Assembly (NCBI GenBank): GCA_010672585.1
Contig: JAAHGF010000019.1
Coordinates: 35,473-99,472, forward strand
Direction: 5' to 3'
Length of the DNA: 64,000 bases
From: Okeania sp. SIO1I7
Lineage (GTDB): Bacteria; Cyanobacteriota; Cyanobacteriia; Cyanobacteriales; Microcoleaceae
Part shown: piece by piece, positions 1-8,228 of the stretch
How positions within the stretch are numbered: the first letter of the stretch is position 1
Layout: each line of letters starts with the position of its first letter
Program-made: the position numbers and the translations under genes
Notes under the pieces: model-generated
What the model was told of the DNA's origin: nothing
Database searches by the model: none
What the model saw: the letters and a program-made list of their open reading frames with translations, nothing else

Positions 1-357
1 CGCTGAGTTTTGCGGATATGTTTGATTTAACTATTGTCCAATAGTTATTTGATTTATATACAGTTAGAGGAAGCGATCGCTGAGTTTTGCGGATATGTTT
101 GATTTAACTATTGTCCAATAGTTATTTGATTTATATACAGTTAGAGGAAGCGATCGCTGAGTTTTGCGGATATGTTTGATTTAACTATTGTCCAATAGTT
201 ATTTTGATTTATATACAGTTAGAGGAAGCGATCGCTAAGTTTTGCGGATATGTTTGATTTAACTATTGTCCAATAGTTATTTTGATTTATATACAGTTAG
301 AGGAAGCGATCGCTAAGTTTTGCGGATATGTTTGATTTAACTATTGTCCAATAGTTA
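1..357. repeat. Tandem repeat, 77-78 bp unit, about 4.6 copies
   Basis: Units begin at 1, 78, 155, 233 and 311, so the periods are 77, 77, 78 and 78 bp; the last copy stops after about 47 bp. Each full junction carries a HIP1 octamer (GCGATCGC), and each unit carries a near-perfect palindrome with arms TAACTATTG/CAATAGTTA around a 2-nt centre. Copies are almost identical: one added T in the later units and one G-to-A change next to HIP1. The array may continue to the left of the window. No open frame crosses it. Confidence 0.95.
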
Positions 358-638
358 CAGCAGTTTCCGCATGAAGTACATCTCGGGAGTCTAGTCGCAG
401 TTATATACTTTCATGCAACAAAGCCGCTGACAACTATAGCCATTCTGAATAAGACTGAAACACTTTTTCGGCTGAAACTCTTTCAAGGCAAGAAACCCTT
501 ATCTCAATCTTAACTAGAATGACTTTAACGAAGTCAGAAGTCAGAAGTCAGAAGTTATTTTTGTAACGGGGTGAGCAACTCTCCAAAAATATTGCGCCTT
601 AAAAGGCGAGGTTTTATACCCATGTTATTTTGATAAAT
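358..638. other. Non-coding stretch after the tandem array
   Basis: No gene is visible. It holds a short AGAAGTC-type simple repeat at about 533-555. The same repeat occurs in many intergenic regions of the window and inside the chlH-like gene. Nothing else is recognised. Confidence 0.6.
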
Positions 639-2849
639 TTAAGAGTTTAAAAAATCTAAATGATTGCCATGTTTTGCCCGTAGAGAAGCTACAGAACCTT
701 GCAATTCTAACTTACCATTATCTAATAAAACAATCCATTCAGCCCGACTAATTACCCTTGGTCTATGACTAATAAAAATTGTTGTTTTACCACGACGATG
801 CAACAATAAATTCTCCAAAACTTCGGCTTCACTCACAGGATCTAAACCAGAAGTTGATTCATCTAAAATTAATACAGCAGGGTCATTAACCATAGCTCTT
901 GCTATTGCCAGACGTTGCCTTTGTCCGCCAGAAATATTTGCTCCAAATTCCCCTAAAACTGTTTGATATTTATCAGGTAAACGACTAATAAATTCATCTG
1001 CTCCAGAAATTTGACAAGCTTTAACGATTTGTTCAAAAGTTACTCCAGGTACTGCTAATTGAAAATTTTCAATAATCGAACGACTCCAAAAATGAGCATC
1101 TTGAGGAACTAATACTACCTGTTTTCTAAAAGAATCTATATCTAAATCTTGCAGATTATAAATCCCAACCTGAATATTACCAGACTGCACCGGATACAAA
1201 CCAGCAATTAATTTTGCCAATGTACTTTTACCACAACCAGATTCACCAATTAAAGCAATAGATTTACCACCAGGAAATTTCACAGAGAAATTTTCTAATA
1301 AATCAATTCTCCCAGCGTAGTGGAAACTAATATTTGAACAAATAATATCGGCTTTAGGACTAATTTTAACATTGGGTTTTTGATGAGTTTCATCTGTTTC
1401 TGGCGGATAATCAATTACTTCAGAAAGTCGTTTCGTAGCAGTCTGAACTCTGGTCAATTCATCCATCAATCCTACTAAAGTAGTAACCAAAGTTGACACA
1501 TATTGATTCATAGTAATAAAAGCCAATAACTGACCGATACTTAATTGTTCGGCGATGACTAAGTTACTGCCAAACCACAAGAGAAAAATATTAGCAATAT
1601 TACTAACTAAACCCGAAAAAGTATCATTCACAATCCCAATCTGAGTAGTTCTAAAACTCAAGTTAGCCAACTTACCAAACCTCCCTTGAAATTCCTCCCA
1701 AAATTGAGGAGCGCTAGAGGTAGTTTTGAGAGTCATTGCCCCCTTAAAAGTCTCTACTAAGACACCCTGATTTTCTGCCTCTAAAGCAAATAAACTTCTA
1801 GTTTTTTGCTGCAATATCGGCAACAAAGCAATAGTGGATAAAGTCATAATTACCGCCATAAAAACAGCAACTATACTCAGAGAAAAACTGTAAATACACA
1901 TCACAGTCAAAGAAACCAAAGCAATAAAAAATTGACTGGGCAAACTGACAATTACTTGAGAAACCAACTGATTAATTTCTTTAATATCCGTCAACCTACT
2001 AACAATTTCACCGCTACGTCGCGTCTCATAATACTTCAATGGTAAACGTAAAATTTTTCGCCCAAATTCCATCACTAACCCTAATTCTAAACGTTGGGCA
2101 AAATGAGCAATCATATTAGATTGAACTAATTCCAAACAACTGCTAAAAACATTCATCACAATCACAGCAATTACCACACTGGTAAGTAACTGAAAATCGC
2201 CCCGAACTAGCACATCATCAGTCAGAATTTGTACTAAAAAAGGAGAAGCAATAGAAAGCAAACCCAAAACAATATTCAGCAGAAAAACTTGAAGAAGAAT
2301 TTGACGATAATACCAAACTCGTCTGAGCCATCTGCTAATATTACTGACTTTTTCATCAGCTTCAGAAAAGAAGCGTTTTGGGTCAGGTTCTAATAATAAA
2401 CAAACCCAATCTCCCCAGGCTTCAGCTAATTCTTTTTTTGATAAAAAACGAACTCCCAGAGCAGGATCAGCAATAATATATTTATCTCCTTGTTTACCAT
2501 ACAAAACCACCCAATGATAGCCTTGCCAATGGATAATTGCTGGTAAAGGGGCACTTTCAATTTGGTCTAAAATTCCTGGATTTGCTTTGACAGACCTAGC
2601 ATTAAAACCAATAGTATCTGCACCTTGTTTTAAACCTAATAATGTGGTTCCTTGTTGATTAGTACCGATAGTTTCTCTAATACGATTTATTGTTAAATTA
2701 CGACCATGATATTTAGCAATAGAAGCCAAACAAGCAGCCCCACAATCTTCTTCACTTTGCTGGAGAATTAATGGATATTTATTAACATTATTTATTTCGC
2801 TATCGCTAGATGCTTTTGGTAATATTGGTACTGGTACTATATCTAACAT
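639..2849 (-). CDS. Peptidase-containing ABC exporter (C39 peptidase + ABC), bacteriocin/RiPP type
   Basis: A 736-aa exporter that would cut a leader peptide after a double glycine and pump the core out. Domains in order: C39 cysteine peptidase at residues 25-155 with catalytic Cys36 (motif EEDCGAAC), His112 (YHWVVLYG) and Asp128 (ADPA); a six-helix ABC transmembrane domain at about 180-460; an ATPase at 500-736 with Walker A GESGCGKST at 535, signature ISGGQ at 639, Walker B LILDE at 660 and switch His695. All catalytic residues are present, so it looks functional. The family is peptidase-containing ABC transporters (PCATs). The double-glycine precursor gene lies 315 bp upstream on the same strand, so that peptide is the likely substrate. 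No radical-SAM, LanM or YcaO maturase is visible nearby. Confidence 0.93.
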   Translation of the reverse strand: MLDIVPVPILPKASSDSEINNVNKYPLILQQSEEDCGAACLASIAKYHGRNLTINRIRETIGTNQQGTTLLGLKQGADTIGFNARSVKANPGILDQIESAPLPAIIHWQGYHWVVLYGKQGDKYIIADPALGVRFLSKKELAEAWGDWVCLLLEPDPKRFFSEADEKVSNISRWLRRVWYYRQILLQVFLLNIVLGLLSIASPFLVQILTDDVLVRGDFQLLTSVVIAVIVMNVFSSCLELVQSNMIAHFAQRLELGLVMEFGRKILRLPLKYYETRRSGEIVSRLTDIKEINQLVSQVIVSLPSQFFIALVSLTVMCIYSFSLSIVAVFMAVIMTLSTIALLPILQQKTRSLFALEAENQGVLVETFKGAMTLKTTSSAPQFWEEFQGRFGKLANLSFRTTQIGIVNDTFSGLVSNIANIFLLWFGSNLVIAEQLSIGQLLAFITMNQYVSTLVTTLVGLMDELTRVQTATKRLSEVIDYPPETDETHQKPNVKISPKADIICSNISFHYAGRIDLLENFSVKFPGGKSIALIGESGCGKSTLAKLIAGLYPVQSGNIQVGIYNLQDLDIDSFRKQVVLVPQDAHFWSRSIIENFQLAVPGVTFEQIVKACQISGADEFISRLPDKYQTVLGEFGANISGGQRQRLAIARAMVNDPAVLILDESTSGLDPVSEAEVLENLLLHRRGKTTIFISHRPRVISRAEWIVLLDNGKLELQGSVASLRAKHGNHLDFLNS

Positions 2850-2937
2850 AATGATTTAAATTAAAAATGAAAAATAACTATACTGACGATTTATTTCATC
2901 CCAAATAACTACTTCTGTTGACTAGGGAGCAAATCAG

Positions 2938-2964
2938 AAAAAGCACCCATAAAACTATGGATGC
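2938..2964 (-). terminator. Intrinsic terminator/attenuator between precursor peptide and exporter
   Basis: On the minus strand, arms GCATCCATA and TATGGGTGC form a 9-bp stem (one wobble) with a short loop, directly followed by a run of five T. It sits after the precursor gene and before the exporter gene. That fits strong expression of the peptide with partial read-through into the exporter. Confidence 0.7.
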
Positions 2965-3004
2965 CTCATTTGATTAAATATTAATCAAAGTTATAATTCC
3001 ACCA

Positions 3005-3155
3005 TTACCGAATAATTAATAATTAATAATTAAATAATTCTGGTTTAAAGCCAACCCTTTTAAAGGGAAAAAAAGTGCTAGGATATTTCCTTATATTCAA
3101 TACGGTTTTAACCAGAGGTGATTATCAATTATCCATTATAAATTATCCATTAATG
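3005..3155. repeat. Interspersed repeat family A, copy 1
   Basis: It shares the family layout seen about ten times here: a TTACCGAA-like start, TTTAAAGCC, a small hairpin CCCTTTTAAAGGG, an AT-rich centre, then AGAGGT(A/G)ATTAT and a TAAT/TCAATTATC-type simple-repeat tail. It lies in the gap between precursor peptide and exporter genes. Confidence 0.75.
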
Positions 3156-3164
3156 AAATAGCTT

Positions 3165-3398
3165 TTAGTAGCAACCACGACCACGATATCCACCATAACC
3201 ATAGCGACTACGACGGTAACCATAGCTTACAGAGCGACCGTATCCATACCCATCATGGTAGTAGCGAGAGCGATCGTAGCCATAATAACTTACACGGCGA
3301 CCGCGACCGTAACCATCACAACCACAACCACCATTAATAGTAGCAGATTCTTCAGTGGAAATATCGGAGAATAGTTCGTTGTTTTGAGTGTCTTGCAT
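3165..3398 (-). CDS. Double-glycine leader RiPP/bacteriocin-like precursor, Tyr/Arg/Gly-rich core
   Basis: A 77-aa peptide. The first 24 residues look like a double-glycine leader: acidic (LFSDISTEESATINGG), with cleavage expected after GG at 23-24. The 53-aa core starts CGCDGYG and ends GRGCY, so it has Cys near both ends. The rest is almost only Tyr, Arg, Gly and Ser, in two imperfect copies of a 21-residue unit (RRVSYYGYDRSRYY... and RSVSYGYRRSRYGY...). ATG at 3396-3398 is preceded by GAGA at a suitable distance. A matching C39 peptidase exporter lies downstream on the same strand. Cyanobacteria carry many such GG-leader peptides, but I do not recognise this core. What, if anything, modifies it is unknown. 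Confidence 0.85.
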   Translation of the reverse strand: MQDTQNNELFSDISTEESATINGGCGCDGYGRGRRVSYYGYDRSRYYHDGYGYGRSVSYGYRRSRYGYGGYRGRGCY

Positions 3399-3601
3399 GA
3401 TTTTTTTCTCAGAGTTAATTAGATCGACAAGCTAGTATAAATTTATGTTCATTTATTTAACTATCTTGTGATGTATAGTCTATTCTTCTTGAAGTGAAGT
3501 GCAGCTTCAGGATATTTTTTTAATTTCTATATGTCAGTTTTTGGGTAGTGGTGTACAAGTAGTGATTTTTGTAGTTTTGTTTCTGAAGGTGAAAGGGATT
3601 T

Positions 3602-3943
3602 ATATCATGTCCGGTTGAATAGTTATAAATAAATGATGGAGTCCTCAGGAGTCAGGAGGACCGAGTCATATTATGTCCGGTAGCATCGGTCTTGTATAGA
3701 GAAGGTAAGGAAGACCGAAGTTGGAAGAAGGAAGAAGCTTTAAGAAAAGGAAAAATTTTACTTATATGGCGGTAGATATTTCCCCAACTTTTACACGGGA
3801 CTATACCAACGGACATGATATCAGGAGGGAAGAAAGAAGGAACAAAGAAGGAAGAAGCAAGAAAAAAGAGGAAGAAAAGGAGAAAGTTTTTTGGTCGCGT
3901 GAGCGGAACGGAGTTCTATCACTAATTATCCGGACATAATCTT
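3602..3943. repeat. Compound family D repeat (ends ATCATGTCCGG / CCGGACAT)
   Basis: At least four copies of the family D end occur in 340 bp: ATATCATGTCCGG at 3602, TTATGTCCGG near 3672, CGGACATGATATC near 3811 and ATCCGGACATAAT near 3928. Between them are purine-rich GGAAGAAGG simple repeats. It reads as nested or adjacent MITE copies. A TTG-started open frame here (3721-3939) is low-complexity and not a gene. Confidence 0.6.
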
Positions 3944-4030
3944 ACTTATAAATATTACTACATCTATAGGACTACCAATTTTTTTAACTGTGATTTTTTG
4001 GTAATGTTTTTTGGGTAATGTTACCCCTCA

Positions 4031-4172
4031 AAACTATCTTGACCGAAAAATTGTGGTTTAAAGCCTCCCCTTTTAAGGGGATAATAAATAAAAATTTTCA
4101 TGATTAGTCAATCCTCTTCTTTTCAAGGAGAGGTAATTATTCATTATTCATTATTCATTATTCATTATTGAA
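4031..4172. repeat. Interspersed repeat family A, copy 2 (typical form)
   Basis: One of the clearest copies: ACCGAAAAATTGTGGTTTAA, then CCCCTTTTAAGGGG, AAAATTTTCATGATTAGTCA, CTTTTCAAGGAGAGGTAATT, then a (TCATTAT)n tail. Almost identical copies are at 38207 and 44919. It ends about 30 bp past the stop codon of the sigma factor gene. Confidence 0.8.
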
Positions 4173-4201
4173 AGACCACTAGACTGACAGCGCATTATTT
4201 T

Positions 4202-5089
4202 CTAACGAAGATATTCTCGCAAAATACGATTACGTTTTGGGTCTTCCAACTTTTTCAACGCCTTAGCTTCTATTTGTCTAATTCTTTCTCTGGTTAAATT
4301 AAAAGCATCACCGATTTCTTTCAGGGTTTTTTCTTGACCATCATCCAAACCAAATCGCATTCGTAACACATTTCTTTCTCGTTCAGTTAAAGTGTTGAGA
4401 ACAGTTTCTACGTCTTCTTGTAGGCAATTTTCAAAGACATATTTTGCTGGTGTTTCTCCATCAAATTCGATCGCTTCCTTATAGATGTTATTTTCTCCTT
4501 TGCCTATAGGAATTTCTAAAGATAACATTTCTTGAGCGCATTCTACAATAAATCGTAATTTCTCTGTGGTCATTTCCATACGTGTAGCGACTTCTTCCGC
4601 AGTTAAGAGACAACGTTCCATTGACATCTGTTTAACTGTTTTCTTAATTTGGGAAATCGTTTCATAGAGATAAACTGGTAAGCGAATGATGCGAGAATAG
4701 TCACAGATAGCTCTAGTAATAGCTTGTCTAATCCACCAAATACCATAAGTAGAAAATTTATAGCCTTTTGTATGGTCAAATTTTTCTGTGGCACGAATTA
4801 ATCCTAAACTACCTTCTTGGATTAAATCTTGGAAGTCTAATCCACGGTTTTGATATCGTTTGGCAATTGATGTCACCAGTCGCAGGTTAGCTGTCACCAT
4901 TTGATTTTTTGCCTGTCTACCTTGCTGGAGGCGATTGCGCAATTCTGGTATACTCATTTTTACAGCTGTTGCCCATTCTGTTTCATTAGGCGATCGCTTG
5001 AGTTTTTTCTCTAAATTTTCACGAATTTGTTCTAAAGCTAATAATTCATCAATTTGATGAGCTAAATTGATTTCTTCCTCAGGACGCAA
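4202..5089 (-). CDS. Group 2 sigma-70 factor, C-terminal main part (frame-broken gene)
   Basis: 295 aa holding sigma regions 2, 3 and 4: core binding and -10 recognition (FQDLIQEGSLGLIRATEKFD, YGIWWIRQAI), region 3, and a helix-turn-helix 4.2 (TLKEIGDAFNLTRERIRQIE). TTG at 5089 is the first possible start in this frame but has no ribosome site. The same frame stays open upstream and encodes the normal start of region 1.2 (DSIQLYYKEINKIPRL) plus a further 80 or so residues back to the A11 tract at 5378-5388. So this is the back part of a longer protein that begins at 5679. One extra A in the tract would join the two parts into about 492 aa. The domain set fits the group 2 (alternative, non-essential) sigma factors of cyanobacteria. 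Confidence 0.85.
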   Translation of the reverse strand: MRPEEEINLAHQIDELLALEQIRENLEKKLKRSPNETEWATAVKMSIPELRNRLQQGRQAKNQMVTANLRLVTSIAKRYQNRGLDFQDLIQEGSLGLIRATEKFDHTKGYKFSTYGIWWIRQAITRAICDYSRIIRLPVYLYETISQIKKTVKQMSMERCLLTAEEVATRMEMTTEKLRFIVECAQEMLSLEIPIGKGENNIYKEAIEFDGETPAKYVFENCLQEDVETVLNTLTERERNVLRMRFGLDDGQEKTLKEIGDAFNLTRERIRQIEAKALKKLEDPKRNRILREYLR

Positions 5090-5343
5090 GCGAGGTATTT
5101 TATTAATTTCTTTGTAATAAAGTTGAATGGAATCTTCTGTAAATGTTGCGATTGGAGGTTCTATATCTTGGTCGTAGCTACGTTCAACAGGCTCTTTATT
5201 GGTAAATTCTTCTGTAGATTCCCAATCATTTTGGGTGATATTTTCTAGCCAGTAGGTATCATAATAAGTAGGACTTTTACAATCAATTAACCACCATTTA
5301 ATTTTAATATTTATATTTTCTATTGTCTGAAGAGCAACTATTA

Positions 5344-5679
5344 CTAACTGATGATAGTTTTTTGTACAAATGAGTAATTTTTTTTTTTGCTTTTAGGAAG
5401 ACTTTGAGAAATAGTTATTATTTTTTCTTGAAGTTTACGGTTTGTTTTAAATTCTGCTTGTAGCAACTCCAACAAAAATATTTCTAAACTACCTTCTTCA
5501 TCGCTATGAATTTTGTAAACATTATCAATAGATGCACTGCAAGAAGTTGGTAATTCTAGCTGTTCAATCTCTAAATTTTCCAGTTCAAAATTATAGCTAA
5601 GTTTGTTAAACAAGGCTAGTATTTTTTTCGAGCTATTAATTTTTTTTAGATCGTCTATTTCTAATGAATGCCCTATCAT
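5344..5679 (-). CDS. N-terminal part of the frame-broken sigma factor
   Basis: Starts at ATG 5679 with GGAGA nine bases upstream; the TTG at 5697 is less likely. It encodes 111 aa and stops at 5344, shortly after an A11 tract (T11 on the plus strand, 5378-5388). The last residues before the tract (KLQEKIITISQSLPKS) continue sensibly in the other frame as LLICTKNYHQLVIVALQTI and on into sigma region 1.2. The joined N-terminal region of about 200 aa precedes the sigma core, and I recognise its flavour (LLICTKNY) from other cyanobacterial proteins but cannot assign a function. A real frameshift, transcript slippage at A11, or a homopolymer sequencing error would each explain the break. Confidence 0.6.
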   Translation of the reverse strand: MIGHSLEIDDLKKINSSKKILALFNKLSYNFELENLEIEQLELPTSCSASIDNVYKIHSDEEGSLEIFLLELLQAEFKTNRKLQEKIITISQSLPKSKKKNYSFVQKTIIS

Positions 5680-5699
5680 TATCGTCTGTCTCCACAATT

Positions 5700-6648
5700 A
5701 ATTTATGTTAATATGTTGAGTCTTTAATAGAGTTGTCGCTGCTTTTAGCAATTTTCGACCTAATCAAGTGACAAGTCTAATATATTGCGATTAAAAGCGT
5801 TATTATTTTTATTTTTTTGAGTTTGCTAAATTTATAAGAAACATTTTTTTGTGTTTTCTGAATATATAGTTGTAGTTTTTGAGAATAATTGCTTATTTTT
5901 CTGGTGTTGCTGATTCTGGGTATGATTTTGCCCCCCTAGCCCCCCAATTTTGGGGGGAATCAAACTCTAAAAGTCCCCCTTTTTATCCCCCTCCCGTCCC
6001 CCTTGGAAAGGGGGAAGCCAGAAGATGCTTCGCTTTTGAAAGATGGGGGATTTAGGGGGCTTGACCAGAAACAAACAATCGCGCATTCATACTTCAATTC
6101 AGCAACGCCATTTTTCTCTAGTTATTCAAAGATTCAAGTCAAGCAAAACTTTACCCAGGTCTAAGATAATTAGCGATCGCGCTTAATCATAGCTATCACT
6201 ATCATCAAAGAGCTTGATTATAGTTATTTTATATTATATCATATATATTATTTTATGTCAATATTTATTTTCAAATTCTTGATATTATCATATTTGTAGT
6301 CGCTCAACAAAGATTATATGTGTATATCATATTTAAAATTCTATGTCAAATTTTTATCATCTTGACTGATATCCAAAGAAAACAGTTAGGATGATTATTT
6401 ATACAGCATGAGATGAAAATTATGAGGTAATAGGCAACAGGGAAGAGGAAATAAAAATTAATGTATAGCAGTCGCCATTACTGTATTTGACATATCAAAA
6501 GCTTAAAACTTAGAAAAAACCAGATTTTTCTTTCTCTCCTAGATAACTAAAGCCTTCTTTCTTCTGCTATAAAACCGTACCTCAGCATCTTGAACAATAT
6601 GGTATTTATATTTAATTTAAAAATAGGGCGTTGGTGAAAAGAGGTATG
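5700..6648. other. Long non-coding stretch with family F C/G hairpin
   Basis: No credible gene. At about 5930-6062 there is a C-rich/G-rich element with a strong palindrome CCCCCCAATTTTGGGGGG (5940-5957) and repeated CCCCC/GGGGG arms; a related copy is at 8145-8235. The rest is AT-rich with no feature I recognise. Confidence 0.6.
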
Positions 6649-6860
6649 ATATCAAATCCGTTGGCTTCGGAGTAATATAATTCTGTTGATCTTCATACAA
6701 TTGGTAAGGGCAAATGCCATTTGCCCCTACATATGGTGTTTTCAAGGTCAAGCATGCGTAAGTCCTGATAAATTTTTTCCCTCCTGACTCGGTCCTCCTG
6801 ACTTTGTCCTCCTGACTCCTACTTCAAAAGATTTTATACCGATGCTACCGGATTTGATAT
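6649..6860. mobile_element. MITE-like family E element, copy 1
   Basis: Terminal inverted repeats ATATCAAATCCG and CGGATTTGATAT bound about 212 bp. The interior holds GTAAGGGCAAATGCCATTTG-type palindromic sequence and CTCCTGACT simple repeats. Copy 2, with the same ends and interior, is at 27118-27241. A family D end (TATCATGTCCAGATAA) abuts the right side at 6861. No transposase is encoded. Confidence 0.7.
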
Positions 6861-7199
6861 GATATCATGTCCAGATAAGAGCACGAACAAAAAACTTTTT
6901 CTCCTACTACTCTTTCTTCTTATTTCTTCCCTCCTGACTCAGTCGTTCCCCTCCCCTCCTGGGAGGGGGAGGGGCGAGGGGTGGGTTGACTCCTAAAGAA
7001 TTAAGATTAATATCATACACACACTTCAGCAACCCCAAAAATAGTTTTAAACATTAATATTAAAATATAACTTGTCAATCTTGATAATATATATTTATAC
7101 ATCTGCAATCAGCAGATAAAAGATTGAAGTAATGAATAATTATTAAATAGTCACTAGCAAAATAAACAGTTTTTATGAGGAAAAATTAGGAATAAAATT
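6861..7199. other. Non-coding stretch upstream of the DUF4126 gene
   Basis: It begins with a family D end and a CTCCTGGGAGGGG-type C/G repeat (6940-6985), then AT-rich sequence leading to the ribosome site of the gene at 7200. No gene seen. Confidence 0.5.
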
Positions 7200-7802
7200 A
7201 TGGAAACTTTATTAGGTATTTGTCTAGGTGTAGGTTTAAGTGCAGCTTGTGGTTTTCGCATATTTGTACCTCCTTTAGTCATGAGTATTGCAGCACAGTC
7301 AGGAAATTTACAACTGTCTTCTGATTTTGCCTGGATGGGCACCCCACAAGCAACAATAGCTTTAGGAGTTGGTGCATTTTTAGAAGTTGCAGCTTACTAT
7401 ATTCCTTGGGTAGATGAACTACTAGATATTGTCGCCACTCCAACAGCAGTCATCGCAGGTACAATCATTACAAGTTCATTTGTCAGTGACATGAGTCCAA
7501 TGTTACAGTGGACGATTGCTGCGGTCGTGGGAGGGGGTGCAGCGGGAACAGTGCAAGGTTTAACAGATGTGACCAGATTAGCATCTACGACTCTCACCGG
7601 AGGATTTGCAAATCCTGGAGTTTCCACAATGGAGTTATTAAGTTCCTCGGTGTTGTCAATTTTGGCGATTTCTGTACCAGTGTTCGCAGCTTTCCTCGTC
7701 TTTGTAGTAATTGGGTTATTATTATCAGGGGTCAAAACTTTGCATCGAAAGTTGAGGCAAAAAAATAATACAGAAATACCACCGACAGAAATAGAGCATT
7801 GA
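7200..7802 (+). CDS. DUF4126 domain membrane protein
   Basis: 200 aa, almost entirely hydrophobic segments rich in Gly, Ala and Val (for example VGGGAAGTVQGLTDVTRLAS and FVVIGLLLSG), ending in a short charged tail. The start METLLGICLGVGLSAACGFR and the overall pattern match the DUF4126 family, found in many bacteria with unknown function, probably in the inner membrane. ATG at 7200 follows TTAGGAATAAAATT, a fair ribosome site. It stands alone between repeat regions. Confidence 0.8.
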   Translation: METLLGICLGVGLSAACGFRIFVPPLVMSIAAQSGNLQLSSDFAWMGTPQATIALGVGAFLEVAAYYIPWVDELLDIVATPTAVIAGTIITSSFVSDMSPMLQWTIAAVVGGGAAGTVQGLTDVTRLASTTLTGGFANPGVSTMELLSSSVLSILAISVPVFAAFLVFVVIGLLLSGVKTLHRKLRQKNNTEIPPTEIEH

Positions 7803-7814
7803 CTTGGTTGATAA

Positions 7815-7975
7815 TTTACCAGAAACATCTCCGAATAATCAAAAATAAAATCAATTATCATACATAAATTATCAATTATTTCCCCATAAACCTACGGACG
7901 TTGCATACAACTTTCCTACCAGCTACTCCCTACTCCCTCTTTTCTAGAGATTTCTAATGTTGTATGCTTTTTCTA
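7815..7975. repeat. Family J repeat, copy 1
   Basis: It shares AAAAATAAAATCAATTAT, a CATCAATTATTTCCCC-like block and a TCTAGAGATTTCTAA block with a second copy at 29285-29400. The right part contains an inverted pair TGCATACAAC/GTTGTATGC. No coding. Confidence 0.5.
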
Positions 7976-8013
7976 GTCATTATCAACATAAATCTATGAA
8001 ACTAGAAAACTCC

Positions 8014-8117
8014 TATATAGTTCATAACTATAATTAACTTTGGGTAAATTATCGGGATTCTCCCAACAGTTTAATTTCTCTAAATCATTTTTATTTACTT
8101 CTAAATTCACTGCCCAT
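8014..8117. repeat. 104-bp direct repeat of the GT39 gene 3-prime end (outer copy)
   Basis: Exactly repeated at 8240-8343, where it encodes the last 30 or so residues of the membrane glycosyltransferase. The 122 bp between the copies is a family F C/G hairpin element (CCCCCCAACTTTGGGGGG at 8155-8172). This looks like a duplication tied to insertion or rearrangement. Confidence 0.9.
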
Positions 8118-8228
8118 CTGAAAAGTTTTTTGATACTGAATTTTGCCCCCCTAACCCCCCAACTTTGGGGGGAACAAGAGTCAATTTGTTTCTAAAAGTC
8201 CCCCAATTTTGGGGGATGCGCGGGGGCT

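Noticed and set aside
1-357. Possible CRISPR array
   Set aside because: Units are identical for their full length with no variable spacers and no cas genes nearby.
3721-3939. 72-aa open frame starting TTG
   Set aside because: It is made of GAAGGAAG and AAGAAGG simple repeats inside a family D compound; no ribosome site.
5089-5089. TTG as a genuine start of a 295-aa sigma factor
   Set aside because: No ribosome site, and conserved region 1.2 lies upstream in the same frame.
7397-7861. 154-aa minus-strand open frame
   Set aside because: Shadow of the DUF4126 gene on the opposite strand.
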